This document shows positions 49,535 through 62,000 of a DNA stretch of 64,000 nucleotides, piece by piece. The stretch comes from Trichoplusia ni (Eukaryota; Arthropoda; Insecta; Lepidoptera; Noctuidae). The notes under the pieces are model-generated. The model had not been told where the DNA came from. It ran no database searches and saw only the letters and a program-made list of their open reading frames with translations. The position numbers and the translations under genes are program-made. Every line of letters starts with the position of its first letter. Position 1 is the first letter of the stretch. The DNA lies in contig NC_039488.1 in assembly GCF_003590095.1 (NCBI RefSeq), forward strand, positions 11,532,001-11,596,000, read 5' to 3'.

Positions 49535-49750
49535 TCAAGGAGTTGTAGTGATTTGAGGTATAGTGCACATTGAGGGACATTCATCACTTAAATCGGTCAT
49601 ATTGAGAAGTGTAGTGGTACTTTGTTCAGACGTCGCCGCTGGCTTGTAGATGGCATGTTCAGGGTGATTTGGGTATAGTTGAAACTGTTTAAACTGGTGA
49701 GCACGTGGTCTGCATGTAGATTCCATCTCTTTCAGCTCTTGCACGTTCAT
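49535..49750 (-). other. Unassigned 71-codon frame beside the LINE
   Basis: ATG in a fair context (CAAAATGAAC) opens a frame with coding-like composition (for example FQLYPNHPEHAIYKPAATS). It is adjacent to the broken 5' end of the LINE. No family recognised and no clear splice donor before its stop; it may be an exon or older element cut by the LINE, or chance. Confidence 0.2.
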
Positions 49751-50559
49751 TTTGAAAAATGTTCTTGAATGTTTTTTTTTTGTTTGGTGTTTTTACATTT
49801 GATTCATGTATCATACAAAATTATCCGTTAAACTTTTGCTATAGAAACTTTTTTGAGGTTTTCTTTATGGCGACTCGATCATACCGCGTGGTTCCATGTG
49901 GCTCTGTACTACCATCATAGAAAGATTTGGAAAAGGCTTAACTACAGTGGAAAGCAGTGGGCTAGATAAAGAAAATCAACAATATAAATGGAAATAAGAT
50001 AGTAATAAAATTAACTGAGGCCCTCTATCACCTTTTTACAACTGTAATCATATTAGATGGAAGTAGCGGTATTCTTTTTAGGGACAATTTCGCAATCTAA
50101 TCTTGTTCATAACATTTTCTAAACATCATAAATGGGTGACATTTAATCTCCAAGAAAAGAAGCAATTCAGAAATTCTCAAGCTCATATTTATTTCAAGAC
50201 CTTTCATAAAAATATCGCGAACGATAAAAGTTTTATTTGTGTGACATTCTGTGCAAATGTGTTTTATGCTCGTCGCCTCGACTTGTGATGTTATAACTTA
50301 TTAGCGCCATGACGACGGCAATTATTGTGGATTTCATGAAGGGAAAAATAAATGTTGGAACGGGAAAATCAAGTCACGTTAAGGTAGGTAGGTACGTGAA
50401 TTTCTGGATAGGATAGGGAACACCTTTATTTGTCTTTGTCATTGTTGATATTTCACGAAAGGTGGATTTCTGGTAGCAGTAGAGAGATTTCAATCTCTAT
50501 ATGTATCAATAACACTAGGTATAATGTAAAACAGCTCGTTGTATGCAGGTTGCAAAGAA
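49751..50559. other. No recognisable feature
   Basis: AT-rich; nothing supported. Confidence 0.35.
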
Positions 50560-50635
50560 CTGTTACTGGTCGCGCTGGAGTACGTATCGAGAGGCCTATG
50601 TCCAGCAGTGGACAGATCAGGCTAAGATGATGATG
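50560..50635 (+). repeat. RTE LINE 3' end fragment
   Basis: AGGCCTATGTCCAGCAGTGG followed by ACAGATCAGGCTAAGATGAT is the familiar 3' end of lepidopteran RTE-type LINEs, with a GATGAT tail. Confidence 0.6.
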
Positions 50636-51545
50636 TAAAGAGGTGGGTATGTAATGTAACTGAAATTTCAACATGGAGATGAAAATTACGAACTTAAATT
50701 GTTGTATTTACGAGATGAAAAATAAAATACATTATTTACATTCAATCTTTAAACGTAGGCCTAACTTAGGTTGTGATGTATCATGCAAAATTGTTACTAA
50801 AATCGGCTCATTTCTTTGTATTAAATACATATACCTACGATAAATCAGAACAAATAAAATACTCGTAATAAATTATGGCAATGAGAAGGAATTATATGGG
50901 CCATTGTATTAAGTCTAACATAAAATTATAATAACATTTTCTCCATGTGTAGGTAACGCTGATCTTTTCTTGATAAACATGGTACTTTCTCATTGTTATT
51001 CTAGGGCTTGTATTTTAGCAGATTGAGTTAGACAAAGAGTATTTAATCTAACGAACTTGGAATTTCTGGGAGGCTTTAAATGCTTTTTGGATCTAGAAAT
51101 ATTTTTTTACAAAAAGTGTTGTTATTTTACGTTTACACGTCATAAAACAGTAGATATAGTAATTGTCATATAACATTCTATTTAATAATTTCCCAATTAA
51201 ACTTGCTTGTCTGTTTGATTATTTATCACTGTTGCGTGTTTCTTCATTGACGGCAATTGCTTACGTTAATTTATGAAGTCCTTAATTCAATCAGTATGAG
51301 TATTTTTACATCACAATCCGTACTTCAATTACGATAGCACAGCCTTTCAAACACTTCTCAAAACCCTCCTCTCGGTTATTTCGTAATAAAATATTATACT
51401 ATCTCATATCTAACACTTTATGATACACCATATCAAGGAAATTACACATCAATCCCTGGAATGATACAAAAAAGTAAATCGGAAGGATATAGCGGTCGGT
51501 TTGGCAAGCTCGTTCACTGGAACATTTCACAAATTCTCCCTAGCG
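50636..51545. other. No recognisable feature
   Basis: AT-rich; nothing supported. Confidence 0.35.
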
Positions 51546-51639
51546 ACCTACAATGACTGGCGCTGTTGTCGAAACGAGATAGCACTACACTGTACATAGC
51601 CCTGTCTTTCTCCCACACCGGTTACAGCCCATTGTAGCC
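51546..51639. repeat. Foldback element, copy 8
   Basis: Outer ACCTACAATG faces CATTGTAGCC. Inner GAGATAGCAC (51577-51586) faces GCCCTGTCTTTC, then CTCCCACACCGGTTACAGCC as in copies 2 and 4. Confidence 0.55.
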
Positions 51640-52262
51640 AGAGATGAGTTTCCCTCGAATTCGTGGCATTTTCGTACAAAAACGTTTTTATTGAGTGCAA
51701 ATATTTATATTAGAAGGAAGGACTGCCAGTAATGTCGATGAGTTTGAAATACTTCTTTCTGTTTAGTAAGTATGAAAGAAAAACATTGGAGTTTAGGTGG
51801 TGAAGAAAGGGAGGTAGGGGACAATGTCGATTATTCACCCCCACAGATTATCATGTTTTTTGTCAAATTTAGTCAACTATCTTACGTAACTGGTTAGCTA
51901 TTTTAAAATTAAAATGTTATTCCGTCTATCCGCGAAATACCTTGAATGCTATAAACTCATATAACTCATGTTAATAAGATGACTATCAAAACCTATTTAA
52001 AAAAAAATGGAATTACAATTCAAATTCCAGTTCCTAAGCTAGTTTATTCTTTTGTTTTTTTTATCCGAACCACTGTATTATGTTTAATTATCTGCAAATC
52101 AGTGGAGACAACTTACTAAAACCAATCCTTAACATAAAAGCGCTATCAATCTTTAAATGCCACTGATCCGCCCCCTACTATAAGCTACAAGACAGCTGCT
52201 ATTTTGAAAGCTAGACATATTAAAATTCACTTCACGTCGTATAACTGTGTTGTACTTTCACA

Positions 52263-52295
52263 ATGGGAATAATGGTTGAAGTCTACCTCCTTGCA
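52263..52295 (+). other. Possible short first exon
   Basis: ATG in the context TCACAATGGG opens 11 codons ending CTTGCA|GTAAGT. Short first exons of this kind are common in insect secreted-protein genes, but the peptide (MGIMVEVYLLA) is a weak signal-peptide start and no second exon was found. Confidence 0.15.
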
Positions 52296-52349
52296 GTAAG
52301 TCTATTGTGATAATGATAATTATACATTTATTACGATGTTACCCTTTCC

Positions 52350-52480
52350 TTTTGGTAAGGCGGGGGAATCCTCATGGACACCTACTCCCTCGGGTGTGGA
52401 AATGGGTAGTGTCAGATTCTTACTGACTGAATCTGAACCGCCGTGCTACATCATCCGCGGTTTTGTGTCGGTATATGGCG
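52350..52480 (+). repeat. Dispersed repeat U2, copy 2
   Basis: GCGGGGGAATCCTCATGGAC, GGGTAGTGTCAGATTC and GAACCGCCGTGCTACATCAT match 39885-40015. This copy is longer in the middle (ACACCTACTCCCTCGGGTG). Confidence 0.55.
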
Positions 52481-54979
52481 TTGCAATCCTTCATACACCA
52501 TTTCGATATTACCCTATCTCACTTCCATAACAGGAACAGCTTTAAGAGGTACTGAACTACTTACTTTTAGAATTTGTTTTAAGACCTCGAAGTGGAAACA
52601 ACACCTATGCTTATTCCGAATGTTTGTCTTGGGTGAGAACTGCAACTGATGTTGTGGAACCTCATAGTAGGGGCCCTACAGTACTCTCTACCGCAAACCG
52701 CACTATGAAGTATGTGGGCTGCGGATAGATGGCGCTGGCCTTGACATCCCGCTGTCCAGCCAGTGTGTCGCAGTTAATACGAGTAGGTCAAATTGGAGAT
52801 GCCAGATACGAGAATAAAGGGGGCAATAATAGACTTGAAAAAGGTTTAGTATTCTGCCAAGTTTATACATTGTAAATGTCTTTAGTGTCTTCAGCAATAT
52901 AGAAGCCTTTTTGATTTTAAATATTGTTTTAATGTACTCACGCTCACATACAATTAAGGTAACTCTATAACTAAAATTTTAAACAACTCTCTCTTACTCA
53001 ACGTTAATATTGTAACGTGGAATATTTATTTAGGAACTCCAGATAAATCTGCATATACGCAGTTATACAAACCTCATTAACACTCTCTCTTTGCACCGGA
53101 GTTAAAAAAATATTCTTAATTTTACAACTACAATTAGCATTCGATAGATTTAGATACTCAAGTATAAAATAGAATTCAGTATTATTTTACTAATCAGACT
53201 ATCTTATCATTCGCAGACACTTTTGAACTACTAAAGTGTCAATCTATGAGTTCTATTTTTAACCGTAAGCCTTTGTTGTTGGCTACTCACAAAAACTTTC
53301 AAGTTACAAATTAGTGTGACTGGCAGGTGTAAGATTCAAAGTTTAAATTTCGAAGTAGAACAATTATAATAAGTAAGTAAAAAAAGAATAGGCAATATTC
53401 ACATTTATTTTCGGCCATGACTATTTTACTGTAGGGTTAATTTTTTTAATCGAAATAGCTGTAAAAAAGGACTTTCTTCCTAGTAATACATATTTACTTT
53501 ATCATCTCGGTAAACCAAAAATATTACTTTATTTTATTTTAAGTCAAATATTAAAAAATCAAAACTTTTGAAAACACACTGGGGTTTAAAAATAATACAA
53601 ATTTTCATTTGAAGAGGTTTTTATTAAAATCTTTTTATGTGTCACTGCGTAATATTAATTCTAGGATAAGTCTTAAATAGAATAGGTAGAACTTATATCA
53701 ATTTATTTAGGATGATTTGAGGCTTAAAACTAAATACAAAATCCGCTGTCATACTATATACTATTTAAACTACAGATTTAGATTTTCTTTACAAACAATA
53801 ATTGTTTGAACGTAATGACTGTTATATTAAGAGTTATCTACATAAATGAGATAAATAAAGGTACATTGTAAAGAGCAAATAAGTGTTAGCTTATAAAGTG
53901 TTTGAGCACTTATCTGAAAACAGTCAACAAACAAAAGACGAGTGAATTCTAAAGTTTTGAGTTTAAGGGCTGAACAATAAAATCAAAACCTTAATGTGAC
54001 AATCAGTATTTGACTCGTGCATTCCAAGATTGTATAGAAAACCACCCGAAACTAAATTCCTTTCAAGAATATTCGAATAATTCAATCAATCATTCTTAAT
54101 TCAGTTCGACGATGTCAATAGAACAGCGAATTAGATTGGTTTTGATTTCATAATTGACAGATAACAGAGAATCGTTCAATCATAGATGATAGATGTTAAA
54201 CAGTTCAAGTTCTCTAGTTTAAGTTGAGATTTTTCTTTAAGAACGAAAATAACCGTCATCGTATAAATACTGCTGAACCAAACATAATTAAATTTATAGG
54301 ATCAAAAGACAGCTGTCTCACGTTAAGTGAAAAAAAAAAAACACAAAAAGGCATCGGTTGATCCAGATGATATATCTTGAGATAGCAAGCATAAAAAAAT
54401 CGAATGTTGACGATATAAACAATCTCATTCCTTACTAAAATCTTATGACTCACTATAAGAAAATTCTAAAGCAATCGAATACACGAAAACTTGCACCGAC
54501 CTTAATATCCGAAAGTTACGCATCCAATGGCTCGCACAAAGAATTGATGTCCCCTTAAAGTTTGTTTGCATTCCAAACTTCGAAATTGAACAGTTATCGT
54601 GTGTGACTCAACAATCCAAGGAGAAACTTCTACTGACTTAAGATTCCTCGTACAAGTTTGCTGAAGGTTTTATTCCGCTTGTTATACTAACGGGATCGCT
54701 GTATCAGCTAATAACTTGTACTAGTTTTAACATGTTGTGTAACTTCGGGTCTTTGTAATTCAGTCCAAACTCCTTTACCTTACCAAGTATGTAACTAACT
54801 CGAATACACAAAGTTATTTTCAGATTTTTGGTTTGTTTGACGTCATTTAGGTTTCCTTGAAGCAGTCTAGGTTTTAATCAATCAAAAATGAAAGAATTCC
54901 ACTTAATCAAGACCCCAGGCATGGTAGAAATACTACACATTTTTCCTAAAGCGATTCATTTGACCGTGAATACTTTCAT
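52481..54979. other. No recognisable gene
   Basis: AT-rich. The frames at 52443-52649, 52703-52897 and 54256-54453 show no family resemblance. Confidence 0.35.
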
Positions 54980-55095
54980 TTCAACTGGGTTCATAAAATC
55001 ATGTCGTCAGAAATACAAACATTTTTCAGTTGGTATACAAACGTCACAATGAGTGAAATTCCCTGAAGGCTTTTAATATTCCAGCGGTTGAATGT

Positions 55096-55338
55096 TTGGA
55101 TTTTTTAACAGACGTACAATATAACGAAAAAAATGTAATCTTAAAAACTAAATTCACATTTCTCGTTCAACAAAAGCTTGACGATGTTAACGAAATTGAA
55201 AATGACTTTAAGACTAAAGACTTAGATAAATATTTATTAATAGATACAAAAGATGCTAATGTTGTTAATAAAGGCTTTGCTGGTATAAAATTTGCTAACA
55301 TAGAAAATGTTTTAATAATAGTTGAGTTGACGTTATGA
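55096..55338 (+). pseudogene. Decayed coding fragment, unknown family
   Basis: An open stretch of 80 codons, in frame further upstream to about 55071 and then broken by a stop or shift. Composition is lysine/asparagine/aspartate-rich with regular hydrophobic spacing (QQKLDDVNEIENDFKTKDL). No domain recognised. It is the longest piece of the 55-58.5 kb block on this strand. Confidence 0.3.
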
Positions 55339-55995
55339 GAATACAAAGGTTGGATAATTTTGAGCGGCTGCTGGCTACAGATTTAGACCCAGACTAGGTC
55401 AAGCGTCGACGGAGATAACTTGAGATTTTGTTAAATTTAGAGGTGAGTTCAAGTATAGGATTATCACGAAGTATGAAAGAGAGTTTGTAGGATTCAAAAT
55501 ATTACAAGAAGTAACGTCGGATTTGTTTGTTGCCATAATTTGGTCAACATTGTAAGTATAATACTCAATTCTCACTAATAAGTATAGAAAAATCTCTCTG
55601 AAGGTAAATTTTGAACTGATTGATGAAGCATCATTTACTTTGACAATTTTGTTAATTTGATATAAAGAATATGCCTTTTGAAGACTTACCAAGAATCCCG
55701 ACAGCAAAATTTTGAGGTGAAACTTTTAATAAAATTTTAAACAAGAAAAGATCAAAGTAATTTGATACTTGCTAACTTCTTGTTGTAATAAAGACTTAAT
55801 GATTCGAGTTTGGTATAATTTACCCTAAAAATTCTTATTTGGAATAACATGAACGAGAGTAACTGTTGTCTCAAATTGATAAATTTAATTTAATAATAAA
55901 CCAATCCATACCTGTCTAGACACAATAATTGTTGAATATGTCAAAATGAAATCCAAATCGTGATCACAATGTATAAGTTATTCATAAATTATTGA

Positions 55996-56223
55996 TTGAC
56001 TGCATATTTGATAAATTATTGTGTTTCGAGAAGGAAATTAAATGATTGGTTATTCCAAAAGGAATTTTGTAATAATGAGCGATTTAAATCCAAAATTGAA
56101 AGTCCCTTAAATATTTTGCGCATTCGGAATAATTTCATTCCGGAGCCAACTGAACTAGGATGCCCTGAGGAATACCGTCCATCAATTCATTTGTTCGTTC
56201 ATGAATATTTGCCTATTTGGTAA
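55996..56223 (+). pseudogene. Decayed coding fragment, unknown family
   Basis: A 75-codon frame. The part after about residue 12 looks most coding-like (RKLNDWLFQKEFC, then PEPTELGCPEEYRPSIHLF). It stops at a TAA and is followed by a further short acidic frame starting near 56238. No family recognised. Confidence 0.3.
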
Positions 56224-57494
56224 TAGCGATTCAGGAATTATGTCGAAACCGTCGGAAATCGAAATCATGACACTAATTGTTAAACTATTGGAATTATTTA
56301 GCTTGGAGGAGAAGCGACTGAGTGAACATGATGATGAGAATATTCCAAAGAAATCAGAATAGACGATAGATTAATTTTACTCGGAAATGAAATCAGATGA
56401 GGAAGAAAAAGATATAAATAAAACAAAACAACATCAATTCCGGACGGAATGTGAAAAATTTACACAATTTTGATAATAAAGGCATTAAATATATTACATT
56501 TTTCTAAAGATATTTGCCCGTACGACGAATGGCACAAAAATACTTCTGTAAGCAAGTATATCGCAGGCACGATTGATTTGTGATCTCATATTTACATAAT
56601 AATTGATTTTGCCGTCAAAGAGGTACGGTATAGTATCATAAAATATTTTTATACCTAATCAGCTATGTACATGTTAATTTATACAATGTTCGGGTTTCCA
56701 AACGATGAGTGGCTTGATAATCTAAACATAGCTTGTGCTATTGATCCTGATGGTTGCTACCACGAGTTTGTTTGAAAAGACAATTTGATTCGACCGAAAA
56801 ACTGAGAGCAGGTTTAATATTTGTGACCTTGTGTTTAATTCTACATCAAATACTGTAAGATTAAATATCACTTAATTCGATAAGGCAATGTCATTAGAAT
56901 TTCGTGAAATTATTGATTTTCCAGATTCGAGTTCTTATTTCGGCTAAAATAGCGTAAAAGAACTTATGGTAGCTACCCTATTAAGCAGCATTTCGTATTC
57001 AAATTGGTGTACAATAAGGTAACTTGCTATTGTGAAGGTTCTTTCTATTGTATCATTATTAAATTTAATAGCTCTTACGTAACTTCGAAATCACTTACGA
57101 GCTACCTCATTAAAATAATAAGAAAAGTTTAAAATATTTTAATCGTTTCGAGAATTATTAGGATGTTTATAAAGAGCTACGCCTCTTATTTAATAAGCTA
57201 ATTATCAATTAACTCGAAAATGAAGTAATCGGTTTATATAAATGTAATTTACAATTTATTCTAGTATTTACAGAGATTAAAAGTATTTGGCCATTAATAT
57301 ACTACATTAAGAGTATTCGAGCGAGAATAATTTTTAATATTGATAATTGTAAGATTCATATTAATAAACGGTACTGTATCAACATATTTCAAATGGAATC
57401 TGTGGTTAGTATTCATATAGCCTTTGCAAGCACTGAACTTGTTTCAACGATACAGTAAATTAAGCGAAACATTTTGTCAAAGTTTTAACTCACT

Positions 57495-57755
57495 CATAAA
57501 TAAATAAATAAATATTCCACAACTTTCACACAACGCCATCTAGTCTCAAACTAAGCAGAGCTTGTATTATGAGTACTAGGCGACTGATAAACATACTTAT
57601 ATATTTCTAAATACATACATAATATAGATAAATTACACCCAGACACAGAACAAATGATCGTGCTCATCACACAAACATTTGTCCTGGGTGGGAATCGAAC
57701 CCACGACCTACGGTACAGCAGTCAGGGTCACTAACCACTAGACCAATAGGCCAGT
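57495..57755 (-). mobile_element. tRNA-derived SINE, family B, best copy
   Basis: Reversed, the head reads ATTGGTCTAGTGGTTAGTGA (A box) and GTGGGTTCGATTCCCACCC (B box). The body has CTAGTACTCATAATACAAGC and GACTAGATGGCGTTGTGTGA, ending in an ATTT-repeat tail. A 9-base target duplication ACTCATAAA flanks it (57492-57500 and 57759-57767). Intact polymerase III boxes suggest a young insertion into the decayed block. Confidence 0.88.
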
Positions 57756-58180
57756 CAAACTCATAAAAAAAGTAATCATATTTAAAAGAAGATAGAGGAG
57801 AATTAAATTAAAGCAGCGCTATCAGTGACGTTATACTAGTAAACAATTCAAGTAGACGTTATTAATATCAATCTTATCTAAAATTAATAATGTTTGCTTA
57901 GGACAAGAGCGTAGATACGAAGGACGTAGTTGACAGGGCCAAATTATTCGTAGTTCGTGAACAAAATCAATATTATTTATAAACCAAACGAGCTTCATAA
58001 CATTGTTCTTTTGGAAAATATTAAAATTTAAGAGGTAACGAAGTAAATAAATTAGAATGAATAGTAACAAACAATCAAACAAGTCCTGGAGATAATTGAA
58101 TACATGAGCCAGAAAATGAATTTATAGTCAATGAAATAAGTAATCTTGATACTTATAATAGCACCACACGTCTAAGATTT

Positions 58181-58459
58181 GTGCATAATGCACTTTTACA
58201 TCTACAAGTATGTATACGTATAGATATGACGAAGAGAAGAAGAAGACTAAACTACTGGAAATATAGAAAGTTATACAGTAAACTTATTCTAATAATGTAT
58301 CAATTAATTGGTACTTCTCAATTTCACACCAAAAGTTCTTCGAGAACATTTCGAGAACAAAACTTATTTAATGAGAATGTCGAGTTAAAGCTTTCATACA
58401 ATCCAAAAAAAGAAACAAATACATCAAAACTTCAAAAGACAAATTTGAACTTAAATTGA
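58181..58459 (+). pseudogene. Decayed coding fragment, unknown family
   Basis: A frame of 92 codons from its first methionine, open further upstream to about 58101. It is basic (MTKRRRRLNYWKYRKLY) and asparagine-rich, ending LNLN then stop. No domain recognised. It ends 215 bases from the stop codon of the convergent FNDC-like gene. Confidence 0.3.
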
Positions 58460-58673
58460 ATTTATCAACTCCATCTCAAGGAATTTATATTTAGACTGGA
58501 AAAACTCCCAACGATGTTATATCGAAAAAATATTAGATAAGTACCTCTTAACATTTGTTTTAGATTCAAAATACATTTTGATATCATCTGATCAGACATT
58601 TAGACCATGATTGTCACTAATACATTTTTGGTCCTTTATACCAGAGACATTCAAAGTCTTTTAATCACTTAAA

Positions 58674-59000
58674 TTAGACGTTAGTAATAGTAAGCCGTCT
58701 TGGACTTCTCGGTCTATGCAAGTTTGACCCTGACCCTCTCACATGGACCTGAACTGATCCTGGCGGCATATCCACTGCTGAATGTAGACTCGCAGCTCTC
58801 GAAGCTCTTGGAGACGGTCCTACTCTGAGATCTACTGCGCTGTGTAAGCTGGCTGCTCTCGATGATCTGGGTGTGGTGTGGTTGATGTCTGATGGGGTTA
58901 TGAGGGCAGGGAGGTCGGCTGCTGAGCGCGAGCGTCGCGGAGGACTCTCGGGGATGAGCGCCATACCGCCCATTCCCATGCTACTTACGAAGACCGAGTT
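58674..59000 (-). CDS. FNDC-like gene, last exon E
   Basis: Acceptor AACTTTCTAG|AACTCG. It encodes NSVFVSSMGMGGMALIP, the duplicated motif and the C-terminus LTITNV, then TAA (58676-58674). An ATTAAA on the minus strand about 10 bases beyond the stop is a possible but very close poly-A signal. Confidence 0.9.
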   Translation of the reverse strand, partial: NSVFVSSMGMGGMALIPESPPRRSRSAADLPALITPSDINHTTPRSSRAASLHSAVDLRVGPSPRASRAASLHSAVDMPPGSVQVHVRGSGSNLHRPRSPRRLTITNV

Positions 59001-62000
59001 CTAGAAAGTTTTAGTGCAAATCGCATTAGCTTTTGATCGATGGGGATGGCAGTGCTAATAGTGACAAAATCATAAATTTTAAAATTTTTGTTCAGTAACT
59101 GTAGAACGTATTTTAGTTCTGTTAGATACAATACCACATTGATAAGAAAGTGTTTTGTTTCTGGTAATTTTAAAGGTCCTTACCTGCCGCGGTCTATGGG
59201 ACAGGTACCCGCATGGTTGATAAGATGGGAATGATGCCCCGCAGTCGTATGACACACAGCCGCGTGACAGTGACGCTCGGTGCTGTACAAAGCAGTGTCA
59301 CATTAACTAGACAGGTCATAACAAGTCTTAGAGGGTAGGTGCGAGTGGCATGTTCCTCGTGTTTTGTTTCTATAGTTTTAATATGTTCTTCAGTTTGGGA
59401 TGAACTGAATTCTCTTTTTGAAGTTCATGTTTGTGTTTCTTGAACATTGATTGAAGTTTGTTTATTTCGCCAGAAGTAAACAGGGATGAGGTTTTTCGTG
59501 AATGTAAGTATTTACTTATTTCTGTGATCTGTTTATATGGAACATGAATATTTTTGACGGTGTTGTGTGTTTGTGCACAATGCAAGTCGAGGAATTTTAT
59601 CATCATAATGCAAAAAGCATCGGAACAATATCAAAAATTTGAAAATTCAGTTCATCGTCTTCATCATCTTAAGATAATTAATTATGAATAGTGATCATCT
59701 AAATGGTTCAGGATTGCGTGTTGACTAATTAAGAGCAAGAAATACCTTACAATATCATTACAATTTAGGCATTCACTTTCTGCAGTTTGCTGTAATAAAA
59801 AAACATTTGGGATATACCTTTTTGTCACGATTGTCATTTTTTTAAGTGCTCGACAAACCTTTTTGTTGTTCATATAGGTTTTCCTTATCTATTGTGGAAA
59901 AGGCTATTGTTGTCCAACGGTTGGGTATAGTATTCTATTTTAGGCACCATTCACATAATTTCATAGAATTTATTTCTGTTCTTGCTTTCGGATAAACTGG
60001 TATTTCTTTTACAAATATATTTGTATTGATGTTGTTATCCATATTAACGTAATAGTGAGAATTATTTAATAGAAATGTCTAACCAAGGTATTGTATATTC
60101 TGAGGTTAATTTGGGTAATGTAAAATTGCTTTGATTTAAAAGAGCAACTACAACCCTGATTTTTTTACATTACTCCCGCACAGCTTATTCTATAAAAATC
60201 CCCCAAAGTTACTATTGGGTACAATACTATTGAACTACAAACTGTGTTCTAGAAGCTGAAGTTACTGGACCAGTAATGGATATACAGATTTAATTAGCAC
60301 ATCTAAATGAAATGTTGTGGCACTCATAAAAACTACAATACATATCTGAGTCCAGTAAAGCAATCTATCTGATCACTTTGAGATAAACCAAGGATGCAGC
60401 GAAAAGTCCATTATCTAAGTATATACATACATTCTCTCAATTTTATTTTAGTATGTTTTGTATTTTAAACTAACAATTTTTTTTTATTTTGATTGAGAAA
60501 ATATGTTTTAATACCTGTTTGTACCCATATTTACAAAATAACGTAGGTATCTACAACTGTACTGAAACCAGGAAGAAGATTAGATTTGTAGTGGACTCAC
60601 ATGAGGAGGAATGGTAACGGAGTTCTCAGCTAGCGCGCAGCTCTGCCGGTGTTGCTGCTGGAACTTCGGCTGATATGGCTCCAGCATTCTAGGGAAAACC
60701 ATTGGTTTGTAGTAAATTATATTAAACCATCGCCTTTGTAGTAAATTATATACGGAGATAAAGCGTCAGAGTTTAACTTGTATGATCCATACTTTTTACA
60801 AGGCGTGATGAAGTTGATATGACTGCAACGATAAGTACCTACTTAATTTGAATTAATTGTCGTTTTAAAGTATCAAATTTAACTTTGTCAAATGTACCTA
60901 TTTTTGTTGATATTATTATCTTTTTCTTTTATCCTAAAGTATATTTCTCAAAGTCCAATTAGTGTAGCATTATATTGCACTAGTCCTATACTCTATAATT
61001 TATCGAGAAAAAGTGACGATTTTAATTATTTCTAGAATTGTGATCTTATCCCTAAAGTGCAATGAAATGAAACAAAATATTACTACGTACAGTTTATAGA
61101 CGCACCTGATCTTGCCCCAACGATTGAAGAACAGTGCTATTGCTGCCACCCAGAGGAGCAGGACGAAGGCTACTATGAGGGCCTCTTCTGCCCTTACCAC
61201 GACGCCACTGCCATCTGTTGATAAAATTTAGTAATTACTGTTTTTCTTAACTTTTGAGTCACTAATGAAACAAGTGAAGGGTTAACATTTTTAGGGCTCT
61301 AAGTGTGTATGTGTGTGGCGCCTAGTCTACCGCTCGCATTTTCTAAAATATGTTGAGGACCAAAGGCAAAGAAGCCAGTTTTTAGATAAAGTACATTAAA
61401 AAACTAAGTTTGAAAATTGTCGTAAAACCCTCGTAAAAAGTACGACAAAATGGTTGTGGAATCATTAAAGAAACTTCTAATTGCCGGCTTAGTCGCGAAG
61501 AATATCAGTAATAGTGTTAAAGCTACGTCTTGTTATAGTATTAAATCTGTAAATATCTAGCTTGGTGAACTTAAGGCGCACTGGCCTCAATATGATTATC
61601 AAATATTCAAAACCAGATTCAACTTTATCGATGGTCGGTCGCCACAAATGGGGTATAAAAGAAAATTGCTTTTTGACCAGACGTTTATTTTTATAGGAAC
61701 AAATACTATTTATATTATTTGACTACTTTTTCTCTTTAATAAGGTGTTTTTTTGCCAATATACTTCCCATCTTCCCGTACTAGGCTGATATGAGCACTGG
61801 ATTACACTTGCTGAATGCGGATAACTTTATCCACAAAAGTGATATTTAAAACCGTTTTGAAAATACGTTAAAATACACAGATTAGTTAAAATCTACATTT
61901 ATATTCCTATTTGAATAACAAAGCACAATACATCCATTGATTGTCTTCCTTCAAACTGGTAGAACGACTAACCTTGAATTCCCTTTTGTGAATGTAAACA

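Larger units (their letters stand above)
54980..58460 (+). pseudogene. Block of decayed plus-strand coding fragments, origin unknown
   Basis: Across this AT-rich block the plus strand repeatedly shows short stretches with protein-like composition, broken by stops and shifts. Examples: 55096-55338 (80 residues), the frame ending WSTL near 55559, 55996-56223 (75 residues), a fragment with DNLNIACAIDPDGCYHEF near 56720, one with DKSVDTKDVVDRAKLF near 57905, and 58181-58459 (92 residues, open further upstream). All lie on one strand and are rich in K, N, I, D and E. No domain is recognised. Apart from one SINE (57495-57755) the block lacks the usual repeats. It could be an endogenous viral or Maverick-like remnant, or a dead host gene. 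Each fragment is degenerate. Confidence 0.4.

Noticed and set aside
55399..55707. A 102-codon minus-strand frame in the decayed block
   Set aside because: The plus strand here has the more coding-like fragments; the minus frame is most likely their antisense shadow.
57650..57755. tRNA gene-like sequence with A and B boxes
   Set aside because: The boxes belong to a SINE head; there is no intact tRNA cloverleaf end, and a SINE body and target duplication surround it.
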